DNA of 16,934 nt, taken from NCBI GenBank assembly GCA_900541935.1, contig UQLZ01000050.1, positions 1-16,934 of the forward strand, in the 5' to 3' direction. Shown in pieces: positions 7,120 to 13,431 of the stretch (position 1 is the stretch's first letter; each line of letters starts with the position of its first letter). This DNA comes from an uncultured Prevotellaceae bacterium. GTDB taxonomy: Bacteria; Bacteroidota; Bacteroidia; Bacteroidales; Muribaculaceae. The translations under genes and the position numbers were made by a program. The notes below the pieces were generated by a model, which worked only from the letters and a program-made list of their open reading frames with translations, did no database searches and was not told the origin of the DNA.

Positions 7120-8651
7120 TATACGATAGGTTTAAATGTCAATCGGTTTAGAGCACCTTTCCATACATTATTGTATGTACCAAAGTTTTCTGTTTGTCCA
7201 CCAAAGATATAGATGTAAGGGCAATTCCAAGTTGTTGGGTCTTGAGTTGCTCTTGTATATGTGTTCATTATCTGATACCAGTGAGGCAGTTTCTTTGGCT
7301 GCATAGTTGACCATCCTGATTTGGCACGTTTTCCCATTTCCTCTTCTACGGTAAATCCTTGTGCGTTAAAAAATGGCTTGATGTAATTTGGCAGTTGGAG
7401 ATAGTCATCTCCTATTTTCCAAGTAACACCGTTGTCGTATGAAATATAAACCTTGTTAGTCGCTTTGTCTTGGTTGTTTATACCGCCAATAGCAAGTAGA
7501 ACAGGGTAATTCTTTTTAGAATAGTAGTTTTCTCCAATAGCGTTTGTGTATTTAACGAGAACAGGTTGAGCAACAGGAGGTATTCCGCTTCTGCTCACTT
7601 TGCCAAAGCGGTTTCCATCAAAGCCCCAGGCGTCACCAATCAAGTCTCCTCCCTGTTTTGAACCTCCAATGAAGATAACTTGCTTGTTGTCACTCCATTT
7701 GTTTGAAATTGTTATACATTGTGACTGATCGATAATTGGGAAATCTTCATCCAACTCATATACAGTTTCAGGACTGTTTGCGCCAACTATTTTCTTAACG
7801 CCAACATATTTAAAGTTGCGGTATGAAACGAATAGAGTATAATCTCCATATCCTCCAATAATAGAAGTTACTTCGTCACCATCTGTTGTCCAAGTTTTTC
7901 CACCGTCAAGTGATGAGTATAGAAGATATTTGTTGTCCTTTACGCCGATAACTACCAATGCTTTATCCGTTGCGTTAAATGATTCTACCTTTGGCTCAAA
8001 GTCGAATTTTACAGTCTCTTTTTCCCAGTTAAATGCACTTAGGTCGCTTGTTGATGCAATCGTATAGCCACCTAATTCCTTGATGAGGCAATATATTTTG
8101 TCGCCACAAATAGCAGTTTTCTGTTCATCTATAGTATTAGAACGTCCAGGAAGGTCGCGTCTTGCCATTTCGCTCCAATACAGTGAGTCTGCCTCTACTT
8201 TGTGAACGTTTACGTTAACGCGGTATTGGTTTTCTGATTTTCCGTCGGCTGCTTTTACCTTTAGGACAACTATTCCAGTAAAGTCAATTGTGTCCTCGTC
8301 GGCATCACTATATGTAAACGTTGTGTCAGGCATTACTTCTGCTCCTGCAATTGATATTTCGGCAGTAGCGTAGGAATCAAGTTCTATATTCGCAAGTAAC
8401 TTGCTGATTTTTGTTCCTTTAGGTAGAGAGTCAGCATTGTAGATAACTCGTCTGTCTGTATCTATGCTGAAATGCACAGAGTCCAAGTCAACTAAAACTG
8501 AATCATCTTTAAGCAAGGAGAATTTTTTAACCAATGTTGATGTAGGTGTTACCACTGGCTCTTCTTCTTCGTTTGTCGTTTCGTTACAAGAAACGCCGGC
8601 AAGAACTGCAAATAGCGTCAAGATGGCGTATATAGGAACTAATTTTTTCAT
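7119..8651 (-). CDS. DUF6242 lipoprotein with Asp-box propeller
   Basis: 510 residues. A lipoprotein signal peptide ends at Cys22 (AGVSC), followed by an acidic and Thr-rich linker (TTNEEEE) suited to surface export in Bacteroidota. Residues about 40-155 form an Ig-like or cadherin-like N-terminal domain; YNADSLPKGT and YRVNVNVHK are recurring pieces of DUF6242 proteins. The rest resembles a beta-propeller: two clear Asp boxes, S-x-D-G-G-K-T-W at 247-254 and S-Y-D-N-G-V-T-W at 404-411, plus Kelch-like blade ends (IFIGGSK, LLAIGGINN, IYIFGGQTEN). The propeller suggests carbohydrate or protein binding; no catalytic residues could be assigned. It is the first gene of the uppS-bamA operon and overlaps DUF6089 by 1 nt. 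Substrate and role are unknown. Confidence 0.82.
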   Translation of the reverse strand: MKKLVPIYAILTLFAVLAGVSCNETTNEEEEPVVTPTSTLVKKFSLLKDDSVLVDLDSVHFSIDTDRRVIYNADSLPKGTKISKLLANIELDSYATAEISIAGAEVMPDTTFTYSDADEDTIDFTGIVVLKVKAADGKSENQYRVNVNVHKVEADSLYWSEMARRDLPGRSNTIDEQKTAICGDKIYCLIKELGGYTIASTSDLSAFNWEKETVKFDFEPKVESFNATDKALVVIGVKDNKYLLYSSLDGGKTWTTDGDEVTSIIGGYGDYTLFVSYRNFKYVGVKKIVGANSPETVYELDEDFPIIDQSQCITISNKWSDNKQVIFIGGSKQGGDLIGDAWGFDGNRFGKVSRSGIPPVAQPVLVKYTNAIGENYYSKKNYPVLLAIGGINNQDKATNKVYISYDNGVTWKIGDDYLQLPNYIKPFFNAQGFTVEEEMGKRAKSGWSTMQPKKLPHWYQIMNTYTRATQDPTTWNCPYIYIFGGQTENFGTYNNVWKGALNRLTFKPIV

Positions 8652-8685
8652 TCTATTTATTTGATAAAACTCTATTAATAAGATG

Positions 8686-8717
8686 CAAAGTTAAAACTAT
8701 TTTGTCAAAGGTTGAAA
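8686..8717 (-). promoter_or_regulatory. Promoter of the DUF6242-uppS-bamA-ompH operon
   Basis: On the minus strand TAACTTTG (8693-8686) matches the Bacteroides -7 consensus TAnnTTTG exactly. Twenty nucleotides upstream, TTTC (8717-8714) matches three of four bases of the -33 TTTG element. Transcription would start near 8680, giving a leader of about 30 nt before the ATG at 8651. The box lies in a 174-bp intergenic gap, which supports it. Confidence 0.6.
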
Positions 8718-8747
8718 CATTATTGCATAAAACAATGTATTCTATAT

Positions 8748-8796
8748 AAAATCGAGCGTAAAATTAATATTTTGCTTAGAATAATTTGTCGATTTT
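8748..8796 (-). terminator. Possible weak terminator of ribD
   Basis: AAAATCGA (8748-8755) and TCGATTTT (8789-8796) form an 8-bp inverted repeat. Between them lies a second AT-rich hairpin (about 8758-8775, AAAAT/ATTTT core). On the minus strand the structure lies 30 nt after the ribD stop and ends in TTTTA. The stem is AT-rich and the outer loop is long, so it would be a weak terminator. An operator is another possibility. Confidence 0.35.
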
Positions 8797-8825
8797 GCTG
8801 GTATAGTAGTTAATTCTAAACTAAT

Positions 8826-9821
8826 TTATTGCTTTTTAACTCGAATTATGATGTTTTCGTTAAAAGTGCTTATTTGCTTTATTCCGGTTGGGCATTGTGG
8901 GGATTGAATACCTTTGCCCAGATTCCATGGAGCCTGTTCTATTCTCGCTTCATCCCAGAGCCCTTCTTTGAAAAATGCTTTTAGCAGTTGGCTGCCACCT
9001 TCAACTATGAGAGATGTTATGCCAGACTTGTATAGTTCGCTGCATATTTCAGGCAATGACTTGTTGTAGTAAGTTATTGTCTTTGCTTCGTTTGTATCAA
9101 GATTGCTGCCTTCTAAAGTGAAGTTCTTTCTGCCAACAACTATTCTTTTAGGATTTCTGCCACTCCAGTTCCTAACAGTTAGTGAAGGATTGTCAAGTTT
9201 TGCAGTCCTTGCACCGACCATTATGGCATCATATTCGCTTCTTAGTTTGTGAACTAATGTTGATGTGATTTTTGTTGAGAAGACAGTCGGCTTTTCTTTA
9301 ATATCTCTTATTCTATCGATATAGTGGTCAGCGCTTTCTGCCCATTTTAGGAGGATGTATGGTCGCAAAAGTCTGTGTGCAGTCATAAAGTGACAGTTTA
9401 GTTCGTCACATTCTTTCTTGAGAACTCCTGTAATTACGTTTATACCAGCCTCTTTGAGCATGTTTATTCCTCTTCCGCTAACTTCTTTAAATGGGTCTTC
9501 AGTTCCTATGACAACATTAGGTATATTACTGTCTATTATCAATTTGCTGCAAGGTGGTGTCTTGCCATAGTGTGAGCACGGCTCTAAAGTTACGTATATC
9601 GTGCTTTCTTTTAGCAGGTGACGATCTTCACCGCTTACAGAATTGACAGCATTTACCTCGGCATGCGGTCCGCCGTATTTGCGGTGGTAGCCTTCGCCGA
9701 TAATCCTGCCTTGGGCGGTGATAACGGCTCCAACCATTGGATTTGGAGATACTGAGCCGCGTCCCATTCTTGCTAACTGCAAGGCGCGGCGCATATATTT
9801 TTCTTCAATCATTGTTGACAT
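8826..9821 (-). CDS. ribD: Bifunctional riboflavin biosynthesis deaminase/reductase
   Basis: 331 residues from the ATG at 9821; a second ATG at codon 4 is equally plausible. The N-terminal domain (about 1-145) is the zinc deaminase acting on the pyrimidine from GTP cyclohydrolase II: SPNPMVGAVI, His53-Ala-Glu55 with Glu55 as proton donor, and PC82SHYGKTPPC91 giving the other zinc ligands. The C-terminal domain (about 150-331) is the NADPH-dependent reductase that reduces the ribosyl side chain: RPYILLKWAES, LRSEYDAIMVGARTAKLDNPSLTVR and SLIVEGGSQLL. Cytosolic. Other rib genes are absent here, as is common in Bacteroidota, and no FMN riboswitch was recognised upstream. It diverges from prmC with only 26 bp between start codons. 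Confidence 0.95.
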   Translation of the reverse strand: MSTMIEEKYMRRALQLARMGRGSVSPNPMVGAVITAQGRIIGEGYHRKYGGPHAEVNAVNSVSGEDRHLLKESTIYVTLEPCSHYGKTPPCSKLIIDSNIPNVVIGTEDPFKEVSGRGINMLKEAGINVITGVLKKECDELNCHFMTAHRLLRPYILLKWAESADHYIDRIRDIKEKPTVFSTKITSTLVHKLRSEYDAIMVGARTAKLDNPSLTVRNWSGRNPKRIVVGRKNFTLEGSNLDTNEAKTITYYNKSLPEICSELYKSGITSLIVEGGSQLLKAFFKEGLWDEARIEQAPWNLGKGIQSPQCPTGIKQISTFNENIIIRVKKQ

Positions 9822-9842
9822 TGTTTTTTTATAGTAATTTTG
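9811..9842 (+). promoter_or_regulatory. Promoter-like boxes directly before prmC
   Basis: TAATTTTG (9835-9842) matches the Bacteroides -7 consensus TAnnTTTG exactly, and ATTG (9811-9814), 20 nt upstream, matches three of four bases of the -33 element. The prmC ATG begins at 9848, only 5 nt past the box, so a transcript from here would be leaderless or nearly so. The -33 element would lie inside the first codons of ribD on the other strand. Confidence 0.5.
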
Positions 9843-9847
9843 TCAAT

Positions 9848-10729
9848 ATGAACGAGACAGTGACAGTTGGACAGGCGATTGAATTTATCCGAAATTCGCT
9901 TTCGGATATCTATCCGAGAGGCGAGGTTGACGGTTTTGTGAAAATAATTTTCAGGCAACTGCTCAACTATGAGTCTGTTGATATTTTACTTCGCAAAGAT
10001 AACATATTACCAGAGTTTATTCCTGAAAAAATAGCAAAAGTAGTAAAAGATTTGCAGAATCATCGTCCTATTCAGTATATATTTGGTACAGCCTATTTTC
10101 ATGGCCATAATTTCCATGTTGATGGTTCAACGCTTATACCCCGCCCGGAAACGGAGGAACTTGTTGATATGATTATCAAAGACAACCCTGGTAGTGACTT
10201 GTCTGTTTTGGATTGTGGAACGGGGTCGGGTTGCATTGCTATATCACTTGCAATTGGAATGCGATTTGCGAATGTTGAGGCTATTGACATTTCGGAAGAT
10301 GCTTTGAAAGTTGCGTCTGGTAATGCTGTGGCCCTAAAGGCAAAGGTGCGATTTGGTAAGCAGGATATTTTAGACATGCCTCAAGTGTCGGAAAAGTATG
10401 ATATAATAGTGAGCAATCCTCCATATATAGGAGAGTGTGAGAGGTTGTCAATGGATTCAAACGTTCTTGATTATGAACCAGATACAGCACTTTTTGTTCC
10501 AGATAATGACCCATTGGTCTTTTATCGCAAGATAGCCGAATTTGGGGTTACTGCTCTTAAGCCTGGTGGTAGGATTTATTATGAGATAAATAGCCGTTTC
10601 CCTGAAGAGATGAGGTCAATGATGATGAAATTGGGGTATCGTGATATTTCGGTTATCCGTGATATGCAGGGCTCGTACCGTTTCTTGATAGCGCGTAAGG
10701 AATATGAAAGTGAAAAAGAAGGTAGATAA
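9848..10729 (+). CDS. prmC: PrmC, release-factor glutamine methyltransferase
   Basis: 293 residues. PrmC methylates the Gln of the GGQ motif in release factors RF1 and RF2, using S-adenosylmethionine, and so raises the efficiency of translation termination. An N-terminal helical domain (about 1-85) binds the release factor. The methyltransferase domain carries LIPRPETEEL at 96-105, the SAM-binding glycine-rich loop DCGTGSGC at 122-129, an acidic loop end at AIDISEDAL (145-153), and the catalytic NPPY at 190-193, which contacts the target amide. The start at 9848 was chosen because the protein matches the family from MNETVTVGQAIEF onward; the frame stays open further upstream but that part runs antisense to ribD. 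It overlaps recX by 26 nt, so the two genes form an operon with comF. Confidence 0.95.
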   Translation: MNETVTVGQAIEFIRNSLSDIYPRGEVDGFVKIIFRQLLNYESVDILLRKDNILPEFIPEKIAKVVKDLQNHRPIQYIFGTAYFHGHNFHVDGSTLIPRPETEELVDMIIKDNPGSDLSVLDCGTGSGCIAISLAIGMRFANVEAIDISEDALKVASGNAVALKAKVRFGKQDILDMPQVSEKYDIIVSNPPYIGECERLSMDSNVLDYEPDTALFVPDNDPLVFYRKIAEFGVTALKPGGRIYYEINSRFPEEMRSMMMKLGYRDISVIRDMQGSYRFLIARKEYESEKEGR

Positions 10730-11201
10730 GCAGGCCGCGTTGGAGAAATGTGCCGCACTGTGCGCGCGGGCAGAGCATTCGGCATACGAAGTGCGTAAAA
10801 AAATGTTCCAGTGGGGTTTGCCCAAGGCTGAGATAGAAGAAGTTGTCGAGTGGCTCTATGATAATAGTTTTATTGACGACAGCCGCTTTGCCCACGCTTA
10901 TGCACGCGACAAGGCTCTATTTGACTGCTGGGGAAAGTTGAAAATACGCCATGGATTGAGGGTTCATGGTATATCGTCCACTTTAATTGATGAAGCGCTG
11001 GCAGAAATTGATGAGAAGGAGTATGTTGCAACTCTCCAAAGGTTGCTGAAGCATAAGAATTCGTTGCTCAGAGAGGATGACGCCTATAAGCGTAAGTCTG
11101 CTCTCTACCGCTACGGAACGACGCGTGGCTTTGAGTCTGCGTTAGTTGTCAAGCATTTGAATGCTCTCGTTAAGGGTGGAGAGGATTTTGAAGAATGGTA
11201 A
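10704..11201 (+). CDS. recX: RecX-family regulator of RecA
   Basis: 165 residues, all helical, made of three-helix repeats. RecX binds RecA filaments and caps or dampens strand exchange. Recognisable pieces: ALEKCAALCARAEHSAYEVRKKM (written in short as CARAEHSAYEV), then VEWLYDNSFIDDSRFAHAYARDK, whose core FIDDSRFAHAYARD is the family signature, then KIRHGLRVHGIS, and a C-terminal repeat around YKRKSALYRYGTTRGF. The charged N-terminus (MKVKKKVDK) is normal. It overlaps the end of prmC by 26 nt and its TAA is immediately followed by the comF start, so all three genes are probably co-transcribed. There is no recA nearby. No LexA-type box was recognised. Confidence 0.9.
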   Translation: MKVKKKVDKQAALEKCAALCARAEHSAYEVRKKMFQWGLPKAEIEEVVEWLYDNSFIDDSRFAHAYARDKALFDCWGKLKIRHGLRVHGISSTLIDEALAEIDEKEYVATLQRLLKHKNSLLREDDAYKRKSALYRYGTTRGFESALVVKHLNALVKGGEDFEEW

Positions 11202-11202
11202 A

Positions 11203-11895
11203 ATGAACTTGAAAACAATATATAAGAGTATAGTAAATCTGTTTTTCCCCGAGTATTGTCCAGTCTGTGGCAGGGCATTGTCTGATTATGAATACCTTTT
11301 GTGTACAGAATGTCTTGAAGCAATGCCCCGTGTGACAGAAAGAGGCGGCCGCATGGTAGATGAGGAATTGCTTTTTCTCGGTGCCCGTTCAGTAGTTTCA
11401 GCAAAGTCGATGTTCCAATACAATCGCGCAAGTGCTTATGCTAATATTATAAAGGACATTAAGTATCATAATCGTCCGCAGTTGGGCGAATGGCTTGCCC
11501 GTAAGTTTGCAGAGGAGCAGATGACAAAGGGCTGGTTTGATGATATTGATATTATTGTTCCTGTTCCTTTGCATTTTAGTAAATTGGTAAAAAGGGGATA
11601 TAACCAGAGTGACTATATTGCTAAGGGTATTTCGCAAGTAACTTCTATCCCCGTTGTTCCAGCAGTTGTTGCTTCCAAGCCACACAAGACTCAGACTTCT
11701 CAGTCTGCCGAGGCTCGCAGGCTGAATGTTTGTGGAGTTTTTTCTATCGGTTGTGAAGTTAGGGACAAAAGAATTTTGCTTGTTGATGATGTTATAACAA
11801 CAGGGGCAACGATGTCAGAATGCTGTGACGTTCTTCGTCAAGCAGGTGCAGGAGATATTAAGGCGTTTTCTCTTGCTCTTGCCGAAAGTGTTTAG
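11203..11895 (+). CDS. comF: ComF-family phosphoribosyltransferase-like protein
   Basis: 230 residues. The N-terminal zinc finger uses Cys19, Cys22, Cys34 and Cys37 (CPVCGR and CTEC). The C-terminal phosphoribosyltransferase fold carries VPVPLHFSKLVKRGYNQSD (119-137) and the PRPP loop VDDVITTGAT (194-203). ComF proteins are needed for DNA uptake in naturally competent bacteria and for helicase-linked handling of single-stranded DNA. In Bacteroidota the gene is widespread and its exact job is unclear. The start was set at 11203, 1 nt after the recX TAA, although the frame is open further upstream. The last 38 nt overlap, tail-to-tail, the end of the acyltransferase gene, which leaves no space for a terminator. 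Confidence 0.9.
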   Translation: MNLKTIYKSIVNLFFPEYCPVCGRALSDYEYLLCTECLEAMPRVTERGGRMVDEELLFLGARSVVSAKSMFQYNRASAYANIIKDIKYHNRPQLGEWLARKFAEEQMTKGWFDDIDIIVPVPLHFSKLVKRGYNQSDYIAKGISQVTSIPVVPAVVASKPHKTQTSQSAEARRLNVCGVFSIGCEVRDKRILLVDDVITTGATMSECCDVLRQAGAGDIKAFSLALAESV

Positions 11896-12837
11896 AACCG
11901 TTAGATTTTAAAGGATTTTGAAGCCATTCGATAGCAATAGCGATAAGAAAAGAAGCCGCAGATAAAATCAGAAATGTTGAAATGGTTGCATATCCGTTTG
12001 TGACAGCCTTATCAGAGAAAGGACTGTGCATGGTTAGAAAGTTGAATAGTGTCCACATATAAGGATAATGCAGAGACATGATATAAAGAGAGCGTTTTCC
12101 ATTGACGCAAAAAATCTGTTTAATTTGTTTTGTTTGGAAAACCAGTCAATCTTCATCATGATGAGAATTGCAGACAGTGCACTTGCGTAGTAGGTTATGA
12201 ATATCAAAGGCAACTTGTTACCGTGCAAATCGAATATTGCAGGTTTGAAGTGGCAGTAAAGTGCAGTCAGAACGTATATTATAGAAGCAATTATAATATG
12301 CGGTTTGCCGGAACGCTCGATAATTGATTCGTCCTTAGCCCATTTGCCTAATGCAAAAAACGGCAGTGCAATTATCGAGATTCTCAAATCGAAGGGAAGA
12401 ATGCAGTTCCAATAGTATAGAGGAATTGCAATAGCAAAGCACGCCGCCAGTATCAGTTTTTTCTTTTTGATAAGTTTGTCAAGAATCCAGTATATTATGT
12501 TTATATTGAATAGAGCAATCAAAAACCAAGTAGGACCGTTGATTGTTGAGGTGAGTGTGCAGGAAAATAATTCGATACGTTTGATAAATTGCCCGCCCTG
12601 TAGAAGATAAAGAGCAGCAAAAGCGATGTTGAAAAGGCAATACGGAATAAGAAGGCTTTTTGCTTTGGATAAAATGAATTTTGGTTTGTTCCGGTAAAAC
12701 ATACCTGATATGAAGAAGAAAACAGGCATGTGGAAAATATATATTTCCCTTGTTAGGAACCCTTGCAGGTGTGCCCAGACAACGCATAATATTGCGATGC
12801 CTCTAATAACATCAATTTTTAGATTCCTGCTGTGCAT
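11858..12837 (-). pseudogene. Membrane acyltransferase (family 3), split by a frameshift
   Basis: Read from the ATG at 12837 the product is an acyltransferase-3 (PF01757) membrane protein, which O-acylates surface glycans or peptidoglycan. The N-terminal signature is intact: IDVIRGIAILCVVWAHLQG with Arg12-Gly13 and the likely catalytic His23, then FHMPVFFFISGMFY. Several hydrophobic segments follow. The frame breaks near 12079-12086: codons for MENALFI run out of frame and stop at 12034, while the next frame continues from MSLHYPYMW with a further membrane helix (FLILSAASFLIAIAIEW) to 11858. LFI followed by MSLHYPY is what the family shows at this point. Removing two bases of a TATAT run restores a product of about 325 residues. 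A sequencing or assembly error, phase variation and a real pseudogene are all possible. Confidence 0.8.
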
Positions 12838-12852
12838 TTTTTATATACTGAA

Positions 12853-12894
12853 AAAGAGACTGCTCAAAAGTATTTCTAATGAGACAGCCTCTTT
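12853..12894 (-). terminator. Terminator of the murI-to-carbonic-anhydrase operon
   Basis: On the minus strand AAAGAGGCTGTCTC pairs with GAGCAGTCTCTTT, with one bulge and one G-A mismatch, around a 15-nt loop, and ends in TTTTT. It begins 14 nt after the gamma carbonic anhydrase-like stop and sits just before the acyltransferase start. The GGCTGTCTCA wording recurs in the terminator at 1699-1735. Confidence 0.75.
12865..12872 (-). promoter_or_regulatory. -7 box for the acyltransferase inside the terminator loop
   Basis: TACTTTTG (minus strand, 12872-12865) matches TAnnTTTG exactly and lies in the loop of the terminator at 12853-12894. A transcript would start near 12859, about 22 nt before the acyltransferase ATG at 12837. 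No good TTTG -33 element was found at the expected distance, so the call rests on the -7 box and its position. Confidence 0.35.
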
Positions 12895-12908
12895 GTTGAA
12901 TGTTTAAC

Positions 12909-13430
12909 TTATTTATCTTCTTCGTACCATTTAGAGTACATAAGGTAGTTATGAGCAATTTTTTGGTTCATTTCCTTACTTTGTTGAGGGTCAACCATTT
13001 TCTTGAATTTGGCAGGAACGCCCATCCAAAGTTCGTTAGGACCGATTTTTGTTCCAGGTGAAACTACGCTGCCGGCAGCAACGATGGCACCTTCACCAAC
13101 TTCAACGCCGTCGAGAAGAACAGAACCCATGCCAATTAGGGCATAATCATTGATTTTTGCACCGTGTATCGTTACGTTATGTCCAACTGAAACATCGTTG
13201 CCAATTTCGATAACTGATTTTTGGTAGAGGGTGTGAAGTACGGAACAGTCTTGAATGTTCACTCGGTTGCCAATAGTAATAGTGTTTACGTCACCGCGAA
13301 GAACAGTACTGAACCAGATGCTGCATTCGTCACCCATTGTTACATCTCCGATAATTGTTGCATTATCTGCTAAAAAGCAGTCCTTGCCGATTTTAGGAGT
13401 AAATCCCCTAACTGATTTAATTAGTGCCAT
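12909..13430 (-). CDS. Gamma-class carbonic anhydrase-like hexapeptide-repeat protein
   Basis: 173 residues. A left-handed beta-helix made of hexapeptide repeats spans about 10-140 (for example IIGDVTMGDECSIW, VIEIGNDVSVGHNV, AIVAAGSVV), followed by a C-terminal helix ending YSKWYEEDK. Three metal-binding histidines are present: His66 (SVLH), His84 and His89 (SVGHNVTIHGA), with conserved Arg45-Gly-Asp47 and Gln60. This is the YrdA/PaaY branch of the gamma carbonic anhydrase family. Many members bind zinc, but hydration of CO2 has been shown for few of them, so the reaction is not certain. It is a cytosolic trimer in the family. It starts 1 nt after the stop of the M24 peptidase and is the last gene before a terminator. 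Confidence 0.88.
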   Translation of the reverse strand: MALIKSVRGFTPKIGKDCFLADNATIIGDVTMGDECSIWFSTVLRGDVNTITIGNRVNIQDCSVLHTLYQKSVIEIGNDVSVGHNVTIHGAKINDYALIGMGSVLLDGVEVGEGAIVAAGSVVSPGTKIGPNELWMGVPAKFKKMVDPQQSKEMNQKIAHNYLMYSKWYEEDK

Positions 13431-13431
13431 A

